A stretch of DNA of 64,000 bases from Antitrichia curtipendula. Taxonomy: Eukaryota; Streptophyta; Bryopsida; Hypnales; Leucodontaceae. Location of the stretch: the NCBI GenBank assembly GCA_951230915.1, contig OX579640.1, positions 13,412,981 through 13,476,980 of the forward strand. Direction: 5' to 3'. Below are positions 13,847 through 26,764 of this stretch, one piece after another. The notes beneath the pieces are model-generated. The model ran no database searches and was not told the origin of the DNA. It was given only the letters and a program-made list of their open reading frames with translations. The translations under genes and the position numbers were made by a program. The stretch's first letter is position 1; each line of letters begins with the position of its first letter.

Positions 13847-16800
13847 TTAACCAACGCCTGCAACAGAGTGTTGAACAATCAAGGCAGATTTCAAAGAGGC
13901 AAATTGTTGGTGGATCCATTCAAGAACAGCTGTTTCCGCACCCGTAACTCGCCTCTCTGTGTCAAACTTCCTTCGCTCTTGCTCACGTTGAATCTCTTTG
14001 ACATGAAGATGAACAACCTCAATTTGTCTACGTGTTGCTAAGACTTCATTTTCCAAATTCTTCCTGTCTTCCAAGTGCTGCACTTCCATGCATTAGCAAG
14101 CCAAGTTGAAATTCCAAAAGCTTCGACAAACTTTAAACAAGCAGCTATAGTAAGAAAGGCTTTGTTCCACTAGCACTAAGTCGTTTTTCAAATATGTTTT
14201 TATTCAAATTTCCTCACATGTAGCTTCCATCAATGCAAAGCCTCCTCCCCTTGGTCTTGAGTCAAAAAATGGCATAGCAAATGTGCTTAATCCTTACTAT
14301 AACATGGGATTTGCATGATGACTCACATGATACTACTAAAATAGGATTGATCACTCAAAGCCAAGCATGTTCCCATAGTGTATCCTAAAAAATAAAGAAA
14401 TAAATAGATGTTTGTTGCACAATATTCATCATGAAGACATTGAAATTAGGGTCTAGTTTCAAAAACTTTATCAACTCAACTTTGACCTCTTATTAAGGTA
14501 TAACAGACCATTGTAGTTAGATGACCCATAGTGGACATCTAGGGAATGATCTCCATTATGGGGGTTTCAATATGTGAGATTTTGGCCACAATGCATGTCT
14601 TATATGACAATAATAGAATGATTAGTGACTTTATTAGGAACTTCCAACTTTTTAGTGTAAATTCATTGTAAGAATTGACTTTTTAGGCCTACCATATTAG
14701 AGAATACTATGATGCCTTTAGGTGAACAAAATGAACATGATGGATTCAAATTTTGTTGGTTCTAAGGTAGTCTACAGACTCTTTTGGACTATGATGCATT
14801 GATCACTCCAAAAATTCATAGCAAACTCATTCTTTATCGCAAAAACATACTTTATCATACTTTATCAGAAAAACATAATTTCAATTGTTCTCATTGTTTC
14901 TCACAATTGTATTAATGTGGAAAAAACATTGAATTTTTATAATAACATGAGGTCAAACTCCTAATTTTGACCACAATGGGATGTTTTACCTTACTCTTGC
15001 ATATTACTCTTGCATATCATTGTTCCTGGACTTCACACAATATTACTTGCAATTTGCCTTTTTCATGATTAAAAAGTGAGAGCCCCCCCCAAGTAACACA
15101 AATAATGATTGTCAGAAAAATTGGCTCAATTTTAACCCCTAAAGCCCCGCTTGTTCCCTCGGGGGACAATTTGGGTCTGGGTAGGTTCCTATTGTCTCAA
15201 TTTGAAGTGAAATTTTTTGAGATTTTTTGAGGTTGTGTACCTTTGCAAGAGCTTTGTGGATATATAATTTTTGTTTCAATCGGATGCCGGATGAAAAAGT
15301 TATGGCACAATGAGCAAGAAATGGAGATTCTCAGGCAGCCCAAAAAAAATTACAAAAAGTCAAAATAATTTTTTTGAATTTTTTTACTACAATATTATGT
15401 TCTTACCTATACGTGAAGCTTTTATTTCATTCTATTTGGACTAGGGATGAGAAAGTTATGGACAATCTTAGTTTTTCGGGCAATTTAAGCATCTTCTTGA
15501 ACAAAAACTTTTTGTTCAACTTTGAATGCTAATATCTTCCAATCCGTACGGTGAAATTTGATGAAATTTTTTAGTACATGATCTCAGACAAGTTAAGTAC
15601 AAGATCCTACGGTTAAATTCCCGAAAAAACAAAAAATTGGTTTCCTTAAGTGAATACAGCAGAAGTGGTAGTTTTGAGTGGTTTTTGGCCTCGGGGCTTT
15701 AGGGGTTAATGATATTATTTGCTTCAAGGAACAAGAACTGGTTATTGGACATAATGCTGAGTCATTTTGTTGAATCTTGGATGTCCAGATCAGTACTTAT
15801 GGCAAAAAGGCTCATCTTGATAAATAGGCCTAAGTATGGGTTATAAGCTTCCTTTGACCAGCCAACAAGGAAGTGATATAGTGGCCTCAAAACTTCAATT
15901 TGGCACTATGCTTTATTTACAATTAATAATTGTTAATGGATTAAGTACCTTGGTGACCTCATGTGCAAAGGCTTGAGCATGTCTCACACGAACACCTTCC
16001 ATTTTCAATTCCATTTCTCTCAGCTTGCTATCTCCAGTCTTTAATCTCTCTTGCAAGTTGCTCTGTTGTCATTAATCAAACTCAATATGTCAAAAATTAA
16101 ATTGGACTAAATAATCTTCCAAGAACCAGGAGTTTCAAGGCGGTTTTAGTTCATAATGTCAAGTCACCTCTTTGAATTGAGAACATTCATATCTGTACTT
16201 TTTTATGATCCAAGGGGCTCGCAATGAAAAGAAGAGAATAGTCAGACACAGGTTCTAAGCCTACTCTACTGGCCAATGAGAGTGACATAATTCCCTCAAA
16301 ACGTTATGTACTACGTTTCTTATAATGAGAGAACTATTTGAATGGTCAGTGTAGAGAATTAATGTGGCAATCCATTATACATCTTAGCTTGATATTTTTT
16401 CGAGTCTTGCTTGCTTACTTGCTAATCTGCTTATGATCACTAAGGTGTGGTTTTGCATAGGATTGCCCTTTACAAGTCTCTTTGAATGCTGAAAGGTTTT
16501 TGAAGCACTTTTTCATTGTTATTTGAAAAGACAATGAAAGATTCTTTGGGAAATTAAAAAAAATGTGTCACTCAAGCAACAACCCAAGAAAGCAGTAAAA
16601 TGCCAAAGACAAAATAAGAAAGCTCATTGAATTTTTTTCTCATAATTTCTCATAATAATAGAAATATTTCACATTTATGAGGAAATCCACCACTTGAGCA
16701 AACTTTAAGGGTTTTGTTCAGTTTTTGTTTAGACCCTATAGCCAAGATGCATTTTAACAACTTCTAGCTAGTGTCCAGCACAAGTCAAGCTAAGAAAAGC

Positions 16801-19800
16801 AAAAATTTAGGAAGCAATATGATAATAACATTTGGGGTTTGGTGATTTGGAAATTCGTTGCAATCTGCAAGATGGATTGAGGGACATAAGCAGGTGTTAA
16901 ACATACCTGATCATTGGTCATCATCACCATCTCATCATCCAATCTAGACTTGGCAGCCTCTAACTTGGTGATTAACGATGTCAAGTGAGCAGTCCGGTTC
17001 TCACACTCCTCTACAGTTGATGCATGCTTCTGCAACCATCATATGCAAATAAAAAAGAAAATTGTATATTTACATTTATCTCATTTGCTCATTGATGAGG
17101 GTAGAAAATGTATTACATCCATTTGATTACTGTATGCACAAATTATCATTGAGTAACGGAATAGAGATACTGTCATACCTTCTTCACTTTCTGTTGCTCA
17201 AGATTGCTCTCCTCTAGTTGGTTCTTTAATGTTACCAACTCAGCTTTCATTGTATTTATTCTTCCGTCAAATACTTTCTGAGTTGCTTCCTGCATTCAAA
17301 TCCAGCCTGACTAATGATTTTTGACCCCAGAGGTGAAAATACCAAAAAAAGGGGGCTATCAAGCACTGTATTGTACCTTCTCATTTTGGAAGCATTGTTC
17401 TTTGGTTGCCAACTGTGTCTCCCATTGCCTTGCTGCACACTTTTGCCTCTCAGTTTCCTGGACACAATGGCATCAGCAGATAACATACTGAGTACTTGCA
17501 TGTTAAAGCAAACAAGTTTAAAATTGTGAAAATAACATAATCAACTAAACTAAAGAGTAAACTGGGAACCTCATATATAATGGAACTCAGTGGGAATTTG
17601 GAACTTGGTGAGGTATCAGTTGACCATTCAATGCACAACTTACTCACCTGGATTGCTTTGTCTCTAGCAATCTCAAGATTTTTAATCTGCAAAGTGAGTT
17701 TTGTGCGCACAGAATCCACCTCTTCCTTGTGCTTTAGGTTTTGTTCTGCGATGTCTGCTTCTAGTCTCTTTATAATTGACAGCTTGTAATCTACATCATT
17801 CTTTGCCCTTTCTGCATGCTCACATGACCCAGATTAACAGCATATCCCTGAAATTGATTGGGGCATTTCAGAGTGTCAAAAGCTTTGGGCAGTTGTCCAA
17901 AATATAAGCAATCATGGTCATGTTTCAAAGTGCCAAAATTTGATGTTCAAGGTTCAGAGGTCTAAAATCTTTAGCAAATTAAAAATTAATAAAACTACAG
18001 GTTCTCAAGCAGAATTCTATTAAATCGTGGTCCGAAGCAAGTTCTCCTGTCCTGTACTGCAAACCATTCCTACATCAAATGAAGTGACGGGAGATACAAT
18101 ACAAAAATTTTGTGTTTGATCAGCAGTTAAACCTTGAGTTGCCTCCATGCGGGCTTTACTCTCTGCTTGAATCCTTGCCATCTATCCCATCAAAGACAAC
18201 ATTGCAATTGTTATGAAAATAATGCACCATTTGGAGAAAAGGCAAGAAAAATTATATCCATTAAAAGTTTATTAAAGAATTACTAATAAAAAATAAATAA
18301 ATAGATAAATAAATAAATAAACAAGAACATAAATCAGACACCAAGTTAAAAAAGAAAACATAAGACTATGGGAATATTATAATTGAAATTTATTACCTGA
18401 TCCTTGAGATGCTTGTTTTCTCTTCTGGCTTCGGCTTCAGCAACTTGCGCTTGATGTCCCTTCTCCCTTGCCTCCATCACCTCAGACTGTTTCATCAGCA
18501 CAAAAAAGTACACAATCTGACTCCATTGAATTGCATGCATACAACCTCTTCAAAATAAAATAGTTTCACAACTACATTGGACAAGTCAATGCAGTACAGT
18601 TTAATCACAAAGGATAAGCCAAAGCAGTACAGTACAAAGGACAAGCTTGCGAGCTCAAAAGTAACTTTTGACAAACAGGCTAAGCAGTTGGGAATTAGAA
18701 ACTGAATTAGGACGTACATTAAGTGATGCTAATTTCATGGCAGCCATTTGATCATTCTGTTTCAACTTGTCCTCCAGGTCCTGAACTTGCTGTTATTTCA
18801 AATATAGGATGTATGAATTGTTATTCAGCCTCTTAGTTTGAAGGTGAAAGAAAATCCATAGATCTATAGAAGGAAGAAGATTAATTTGCATAACTTTAAG
18901 CATTTTAACATTAATTTTGTGCAAGTGAGACTTTTTGGGAGATGTAAAGAAATGGGAGATGTATTTGAGCTTAGGAATTCATCAATTTCTCTGTCCCACA
19001 TAGGGAGTACTATTCATAAAATCCACTTACATGCATAAAAAAAAATCTTTACAAAATTCTTAATACTATAAATTACTGAAAAAAGGACTAGTATTTCAGC
19101 ATAGGGAGTACTATAAATGACAGTAGAACAACCCCATTTCCATTGATAGATCAGTGACGATGGGCATTTAGCAAAGTCATGCTTAGGGCATCCCCACTCC
19201 AACTCAACAAGTGACTCAAACTGGGCAAATGGCCGTGCCCAGCCAAAATGCGTGCTCCACGGCAGGCACGCCAAGTCCCAGAGAGTGGCCGGGCGCGGCA
19301 GAAATTGGAGAGCGGACGGAAAAGTAGTGTTCGTTCCCCGTGGCTGGGTATGTCAGAGGACACATGAATCGAGGTACGGAGCGCATGTTTCCAGGCAGGT
19401 TTCCCCACGAACGAGCTCCAGGCTACGCATGACAACCTACTGTATTAGGCACACCAGGCTACTGCCATATTCCTAATAACTAAGAAATAAATCAACTTAA
19501 ATGATTTATATACCAATGTCACTATTCCTATTACAATCAATTATCATCAATTTAAATTGGGTGACAACATGAATGAATAGTTTCATGGGTAGATGGTGAA
19601 AAGTAAGGTTGGAGAGGTAGCTTTTATAGAGAAATCCATTGTTCATCGTGAGCCCTCAAAAAGTATGGGATAATTAGAATAAAAGAGCTTGACTCCTCAT
19701 TGTAAAAAGTTAGAATTGTGTTGAAAGTAGAATTTTAGACCTAATTTAGTCACAATAGAATAATTTTTTCTAAAAAAATTTGAACTAAGAAAAGCTGTTA

Positions 19801-22800
19801 AATAAATATAAATTTCACCTCCAAAAATCTGTTTGAGATTTGGATTTTCTAATCAAAATTTATGGACAAAATTCACAAAGGTGTTGGAAGGGAATTTTTT
19901 TTGACATTTTCAAACATCCTCTCTGAAATTTGTCCATAACTTTTTATTGGAGGATTCAAATCTCAAACGGATTGTTTGAGGTGAAATTTATATTAATTTA
20001 ACAACTTTCTTTAGTTCAAAATTTTTTAGAAAAAGTTATTCTACTATGCCTAAATTAGGTCTAAAATTCTATTTTTAACACAATTCCTATTTTGACTGAG
20101 CTATGAGTGGTTGAGCTCTTACCAATTCTAATATTATTTATCCCACATGGGTTGTTCTACTTCCTACCACCCCATGTGTATATAAAGAGATTCTCTCCAC
20201 CTTCTCCATCAATGTTTCAAAATGGAATTGACTTCGGAAGCAAAGGAATTTAGTCACTTAATTCATTTCTCTCAATGAATTAAAATTTTAATAGTTAGTC
20301 TTTTAAATCGCGAAACAATGTTGCAGTGTGGGGTTCACCGTGTTGCTGTGGACCACACTCCCTTCCCACGACCCGGCCGCATTTCTCGAACACTCCAAAG
20401 AGCCACTTGGAGTGTCTTTTTGCCAAGTTGGAGTGGGGATGCTCTTACACCACTTGCTAATTAGGCCAACCGAGAAGGAATAAGGAATAGACAAAGTAAG
20501 TTGCTGTTAGTTAAGGGGTCAGTATATTGGACGGGATCAAGTCCCCTAAAGGACCAGCATGCGGTTTTGGCAGTATAAAAAATTTGGGCAGGTACTTCTG
20601 ACTGGTGATTTTCATATTTTTGGCTGAAATTTTAATAGAAGGTGGGTGCCAGGAGTAACTTTCATATGCACTAAGTTTCATGACATTTGGAAATAGGAGT
20701 CAAAAGTTATGGCCAAATATGTTACTTGTTTTCGTAACTGGGCAGTCCGGACAGATCAGAAAAAATCACTTTTTTCAAAAATAAAAATTTGAAATTGGTT
20801 TTCTAGAGTTATATATACGTGGAAAGCTTTTAATCATTCCATTTCGACCAATGAATCAAAAGTTATGAGGATTTTTAGTTTGCGGGCAATTATAGATTCT
20901 CTACTCTGAAATAAACTTTGAAGTTGTTTATTTAACTCAATTTTTAATATTTTTTGAAATTTTTTTTTCCATAGGATGTAGGTTGTTTATTACAACATTA
21001 CAACCATTGGGATTTACATTTTTCAATTCCATAATTAAATTCTTAACAATTTAGTATTTTGGATCATTCTCTACTTCTTGCTACTTACTATTTTTTTTGT
21101 ATATGTTGTACAATATCAAATGATTTGAAAATTTTTAAGCATGTAGAGAACTTATTTAGGAAAAAGAATTCAAAGATGCACCACCATTTTGGACATTTTT
21201 TCATACAAATGTGACCTTGTGAAGTGCAGCTGCCCTGTTTTTCGGAGGGACAAAAAAAAGATTTTTGCCAATTCAAATGCTAATATCTTCCAATCCGCAC
21301 GGTGGAAAATTCTGAAATTTTTTCGACATGTTCTAAAACTAGTTTATTATAAGATCCTACGGTTACATGTGTCAAAAAGTGTTTTTTTCAAAAATTTGGT
21401 ACTTGTACTAAAAATGGCAGTTTTGGAGTGTTTTTTGGTGAAAACATAGTCATAGAACTTTAGGGGTTAACAATTTTAGTATACCTTATCTAATATGGCC
21501 TTGCAGAAATTCAGGTGAGGGGCTACAAACCTGTTTGAACAAATTTATTTGCGACTTGGAGTCTCCAGTTTCTTTCTCGATAAATTTCCGCAACAGGTTC
21601 TCTTCCTTGAGCTCAACCCGTACAGTCTGGTACCAAAGCCAAAGGTAGTAAATAAAGTAATAAGACCATGAGAAAGAGGCCTGGCAAGTTAAATTTTAAA
21701 AATGCATGTAAAGCAATGGAACTTTGCCAGAGTATGACTATAAACTCTGAACTTTGCCAGAATTTGACTCTAAACTTCGGTAGAAGGATTTTCTCTAAAC
21801 TATGCAATCGTAATATATGAACAGATATTGTTTCAGATGGTAGTGGTGACGAACCTCAAGTTGTGTGTCAGCGGCAACTTTCTGTAACTGCACCTCATAC
21901 AATTCTGTCCTGCAAGCTTCCTATGAATTCCAATTATTTCATTGGTGAGAAATAAGCAAGCACTACATACTTTTTATATAAATTCTTACGTGGAAATCAG
22001 GTTCGTCCAGCACATCAAAGATCCAATTTGTTTTTCCAGAAACCATTATTAGAAATCAGGCTGTGATTAGAGAAGGGCCAAAGAGAGCTGAAAAGGAAAT
22101 CAACATGCCATTTCTTGACGGAGACTATCAATCTCTTTCTGGAGGGAAGCAATTCGCTCAAGATTAACGCCACTCATCTCCTTCGAATAAAATCTGGAGT
22201 TCTGTGCAAGTGCCAGCAAACAGTTATTCAACTGAATTCATCACAAGAGGTCAAATATATTTAAAATGGCGTGTTGCAGAGCACTAAATTGTCCAAGTGC
22301 CAGGAGCAATAAAAAGAAGACGAGAATAAATCTGAGACTTTGTCCAACTGAAACCAAGTCAATTTCACTGAAATCTGCCATTTTAATGAACACCGTTTTT
22401 GACTATAACTAGTTAAGAGCATATCGCGTAGCATTCTAGAGAGAGCATATTACCATGTCTTCTCTTGTCTTTCATGCTCATATTTTAGTTGATATTTAGG
22501 CAGAGCTGAAATTTGGTCGCTCATACGTTACCCAAGAGTGATAAATGGTTAGAGGATACACCAAGTTATTTACCAGTCCAGTACGGCCGGGTTCAGCGAA
22601 AGGATGATTCTCCAGAAGTGGCGGCCCAGCAGCTGGTTGAAAGAGCTTGCCTCGACGATTCTTCTCCAGCAGCTCATCAATCTGGGCTTGCATGGACGGA
22701 GGAATGCCATTGCCCACGAGACGAATCTCGGTTAGACAATAGTTCCGTTGCAGCATGGCCACTAAAGCTGCCGCACCTCCCGGCCCGATTTCATTCCACC

Positions 22801-25405
22801 GCAAATCTACAGACAGTTACCACGCCCACAAAGCAAAGCAGTAAACATTACCGGACAATCTGAAGCAAGCAAGCAAGCAATCCACTCAGCATAATCTCGT
22901 GCAACATGTCTTCCTATGGGAAAGCAAGCAGGGTGTCATTCGAGCTCTGATCAGTGGTCCCAAACGTGATTTTTACAATTAGCTCAAGTTGCTGCTAAAT
23001 GTGCTAAAAATTCATATTGTACACTATTCACGCATTTTGTAGCGATAAAAAATTCCTGGTAGAAGCTTTTGCTAAATTCAGCCACATTTGTGAACACTGG
23101 CTCTCACGCCCACTGTTGCAAGAAACATAACATTCTTGAACAACGTTATTGGATCCCTTCCAACCCCTGGAATAGAGGCTCATAACATTCTCCTGACTCA
23201 TCACCAAAAAGCAGCTATGGTTTAAGAGCTCTGGAATGCGGTAATATCGGCTCACTTTTCACGTAGCAAATTACTTAAGCTTCCTAGCATTCATTGTAGA
23301 TGTAGCTTTCTGTCAATGTAAGACCTCCTCCCCTTGGTTTAGAGCCAAAAGACTTACAGTTAGGACATTGGCGCATGGTCGTTTCTTTTGTCATTGAAAC
23401 TGAAATTAAAGAAATTCCACGAATATAGGAAGGGGTCTTGCAATGCTGCTCAAGAATGTTATGAAGAGAGATGAAACTCCATGCTAGGTAGGGGAAGAGA
23501 AAGCACTGGCATGACCATTTTCTACAGGATTCAAATGGAACCTTGAAATCACTAGGTACCAAGACATGTGAGAGAGCAGTTGCATTGAAGTGCATGTGCT
23601 AGAGCTGCTGCCGTTGATGGACCTATTCGATTGCTCCGCAGGTCAACCTGATGTGGCCCATTCTCATTACCGACATAGATTATGACAACAATTTTAAGAG
23701 ATGAGATTCAACACAAGCGCATGAAATGTAAATGACTACGAAGAGTGGAGCCTCTCAGAATGACACCTCCTTGAGAGAACGGTTGGACGATATGGCTGAA
23801 GAGAGAGATGATATCCCTGTACGTGCCAATCCCAAGCTATTCCACTCCAGTGACAGCCTGCATCCAAGATTCAACTCGTCACACAAGAATAGTTTTTTAA
23901 TTCTTATATGTTCAAATGTTTGTGAAATTCAATAACCATCATGGCAAGCACCTTATTATCTTTACCAAAACCTAATGCATGTTCGTGCATTCAAAGATTC
24001 AACTACTTGTGAATTCGGGTGTCACTCTTTTTGTTCAAAAGCTTGTGAGATCAAATAACCAAATATCAGGACGAGCACCCTATTGTGGCGACCAACTTGT
24101 TTCGAGTTGATATAAATCATTCGCATTCTAAAAGAAAAGCTACAGTTACTGACCACACAAGAGCAACAGAAATTATAAACTAGAAACAAAAAACAGAAAC
24201 CTCTTTAGTGATGTGGCACTACGAACAATTTGAGCTAGATCATCTCCTTTATAGATATTGCACCCTGTAATACGAAGATTCATTCCACAGAAATTGATTC
24301 AACCTAGAACCATGCAGTGTTGATTGTTACTAATTCATTCAGGATTAGAATCACAACATTCTACACTGGAATCAACGAAGGCATCTGCTGACTGAGAGAT
24401 CAACCATGAAATCTTTGAAAATTCATACCACTGAGGTCAAGCTCCACGAGCTTGTCATTGTTCTTAATGGCACGCAGCAATGCTTCACACCCTGCTTCAC
24501 AACAAAAGAACTATCAATTAGGGTTAGGGTTTCCATACCCCATGCAGAATTATTGGAAAAAAACCACTCAACTTACAAAGCATATTCGAGGATTCCAAAC
24601 TTTATCAATTGTGACATGTGGTTAGTCTTCAACCCTAAATGTGGTTACCACCTCTCTCAATTGGATAATATCACTGCTGATTTGAATTAGACATCAAATT
24701 GGTGCATCATCCTGATTCATCATCACTTAGGTGACTAGTTCCTCAACATGATCAGTAGTTCAGTGCTGCTTGGGATCTTGAATTTTTTTTTATGTTGTGG
24801 ATAGTTGTGATTGTCCAGTAGCAATTTTCGGTACCACTGCTTGAATTCTTAGATTTTCTATGTTGTAAAATGTTGCGATTATCCAGTAGCAATTCTCAGT
24901 AACAAGTTCAACCACCTTCTCTTCCACCGCCAACAAATCCTCAAGATCCAAACCCTAACTCGATCTCACCATTTTCGAAAAAAGACCGATCCGAAACTTT
25001 CAGAACACCATCCCGCTTCGCCTCCATTTCCAACACAGGCTTCTCCGCAACCACATCGTCATGAAACAGTAACGATTTCCTTTCCCCGCCTCCGTAAAAC
25101 CTCCGCGACATACGCTTCCCGTAACTCCTTCCAAAGCATCTCTCTCGCATCCGCTCCTGCATCCCCTCCTTCATGTCCCCCATCCCCCCCGCCCGTTCCT
25201 GCAACCGCTTCACCCGATCCAGCGTCGAGCTACTCCTCCCACTCGTCTGCGTGTCCACCAAGCGCTCGGTGAAGGACGTCATGGGAGTCATTAGAGTTGT
25301 GTCGTTAGGGCTGGGGTCCGTTTGAACGATGACTGGTTGGTTGTGTTTGAGTGCGAAGACGCCGTCTTGGCCGCAGGGAGGGGTCTTGCCTTTGATTTCA
25401 ATCAT
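13847..25405 (-). CDS. LRRC45-like centrosomal/basal-body linker protein
   Basis: Eighteen exons by my model, high to low: 25405-24970, 24491-24429, 24264-24201, 23857-23767, 23647-23566, 22806-22574, 22201-22109, 21920-21855, 21626-21531, 18789-18718, 18486-18397, 18181-18133, 17811-17648, 17457-17377, 17289-17179, 17029-16907, 16062-15949, 14077-13847. They sum to 2259 nt, an open frame of 752 aa plus stop. Residues about 1-130 are charged and low in structure. Leucine-rich repeats of the ribonuclease-inhibitor type follow (VELDLSGCNI, LSLEWNSLG, VDLRSNRIGP, LRWNEIGPGG), lining up with animal LRRC45 motifs such as SLTLEWNSLG and LDLRWNNVG. From about residue 320 the chain is almost all coiled coil. 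In animals LRRC45 joins centrosome-linker fibres at the proximal ends of centrioles; a basal-body role in motile sperm is inferred. The intron at 22108 may start with GC rather than GT. ATG at 25405 is the first after an in-frame stop. Assignment is by memory of the family, unverified by search. Confidence 0.85.
15132..15709. mobile_element. TTAA/CCCCTAAAG element, copy 4, in an LRRC45-like intron
   Basis: The left terminus is TTAACCCCTAAAGCCCCG and the right is CGGGGCTTTAGGGGTTAA, perfectly inverted over 18 bp. At 578 bp it is a shorter B-subfamily copy. It sits inside the last intron (14078-15948) of the LRRC45-like gene. Confidence 0.85.
18288..18325. repeat. AAAT microsatellite
   Basis: An interrupted run of AAAT units lies in an intron of the LRRC45-like gene. 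A similar run lies at 36241-36266. Confidence 0.85.
19186..20444. mobile_element. PIF/Harbinger-type non-autonomous element
   Basis: The left end GGGCATCCCCACTCCAACT and the right end AGTTGGAGTGGGGATGCTC are inverted repeats with one mismatch, flanked on both sides by TTA (19183-19185 and 20445-20447). A 3-bp TTA/TAA duplication with G-rich start is the signature of PIF/Harbinger elements. 1259 bp, no transposase. It lies in the large intron 18790-21530 of the LRRC45-like gene and holds a long internal foldback at about 19690-20110. Confidence 0.8.
19690..20110. repeat. long imperfect inverted repeat (foldback)
   Basis: Two arms of about 200 nt pair across a short centre near 19900. Paired blocks include AGAATTTTAGACCTAATTTAG with CTAAATTAGGTCTAAAATTC, and AAATTTCACCTC with GAGGTGAAATTT. 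It may be a foldback element nested in the Harbinger-type element, or the original inside of that element. Confidence 0.75.
20543..21470. mobile_element. TTAA/CCCCTAAAG element, copy 5, in an LRRC45-like intron
   Basis: The left end reads CCCCTAAAGGACC and the right end CTTTAGGGGTTAA. It is an A-subfamily copy in the opposite orientation to 9090-10027. The left TTAA is not adjacent to the terminus; a TTAAGGGGTC word lies 32 bp further out, so the left border may be rearranged. Only 60 bp separate its right end from the exon at 21531-21626. Confidence 0.75.
23302..23360. repeat. short dispersed repeat shared with 14222-14270
   Basis: The words CCTCCTCCCCTTGGT and TGTAGCTT(T/C)C occur in the same order here and at about 14217-14270. 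Both copies are in introns of the LRRC45-like gene. Probably a piece of a repeat; family unknown. Confidence 0.5.
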
Positions 25406-25760
25406 GACGGTTTTCTTGGGAGTGGTGGTGTGGGAGGTGAGGGCGAGGAGGAGGAGGAAGAGTTGTTATGCGATTGCGAGTGTTTGGGTTGTGAATGTGG
25501 GGTATCGTTGTTGGGAGGTTGTTCTTCGGAGTCGTCGGAGCTTTGGGATCCGTTGGTAGAGAGTTCGAGCGGATGACTTCATCGCGGAGACTTAGGAGTG
25601 AGAGAGATGGCGATCGGGAAGAGGAAGACAAGCCTTGTCACATCAAACCCTAATGCCGATCGGGAAGAGGAAAGCCTTCTCTCATCCAACCCTAATGGCA
25701 CTCATGGGGAGGAAGAAGACCACATTCTCTCATCAAATGCACGTACACTGTAACCTTCTC
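25406..25760 (-). promoter_or_regulatory. 5' leader region of the LRRC45-like gene with upstream ORFs
   Basis: Upstream of the start codon the minus strand carries two upstream ATG frames: one at 25631 (77 codons, overlapping the main start in another frame) and one in the main frame that stops 69 nt before the start. Degenerate tandem copies of a unit containing GATCGGGAAGAGGAA and AACCCTAATG lie at about 25611-25740. The CCCTAA words resemble the telo-box type motif seen near many plant start sites. Promoter function is inferred. Confidence 0.4.
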
Positions 25761-25840
25761 TTCAATGATTTTTTGGAACATCTTGCACTTGTCACAAAAT
25801 CATTGATTGCAATACATTTGTGTTACATTCAAACTATTTG

Positions 25841-26760
25841 AATTGTGATGTAATTTTGTATTTCAAAGAAGGAATCATTTGCTCTCCATAATTACAAGAT
25901 GCCCCTAATTAATTCACAAGTGTGTATGAAAAAACATGAGGACTTTCAAAGTTGATAACCTATAATTTAAGTGATAAAGAATCCTAATTTTCAATTGACT
26001 TAGACATTAGGATTGTGCACATGGGGTCCATAAACTCCCCGTGCGACATCGCACGGCCTTGAATGGGCCCCTACCTTCCATGCACCAGCTTACAACCCCA
26101 GGGGAGACTGTCGTGGGCATGCCTTCCACCTGGCACCCTGCAACAATAAACCCACTGCAAGGGGGACATTGTTAGGGCCTCACTTGTGGAATTAGTGGCA
26201 CAAAGAAAGGAATTTTTTCTCTCTCTACTAAGTGGAGTTTTTGAATTGCAATCACTAGGACATTTTGGATGTTGGAGCTTAGGAGAGGTTTGGAGAGCTT
26301 GAAAGAACTTCAACTTCATGTTTAAATATCTTGGTATGTTTTTGTTTTTTTTATTTTATTTTATTTTTCAAATGGTAGTATATGTTGTGAAGAATGTTCA
26401 GGTGGTTGTTTTTTATTTACATTTTGTATTTAATGTAAGCTTTCAAAGGTCCTCGCTATTTTAGGGTTTTAATGCCAATTTTTTGTATGCAAACAATTTG
26501 GGAGAGTTTTTTAAGTGGATATGGAGCCCTCTTTTTGTGCTAAAGTGGTACTCATGTGGTTCATACTCTCTATGACAATGAGTAATTCCTTAAATTACAA
26601 AAGTTAGGCTTGGGAGTTTTTGAATTCTGGTGGTGGGACTTCTATGGGGTTTCATTTTTTTTTTGTTATTGTTGTTTAACAAGAGGAAGAAACAAAATGC
26701 TCTCCGCCTCTTTTGGATAGAGCCTTGACAAGCGACACATTGGAATTGTGTAGAAAGAGT
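25841..26760. other. intergenic, probably left flank of the Harbinger element
   Basis: No gene seen. The stretch contains a small palindrome, CCGTGCGACATCGCACGG, at about 26039-26056. The left border of the Harbinger element (transposase from about 26760) should lie here, but I could not find a matching inverted terminus on the right side. Confidence 0.4.
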
Positions 26761-26764
26761 AGTT

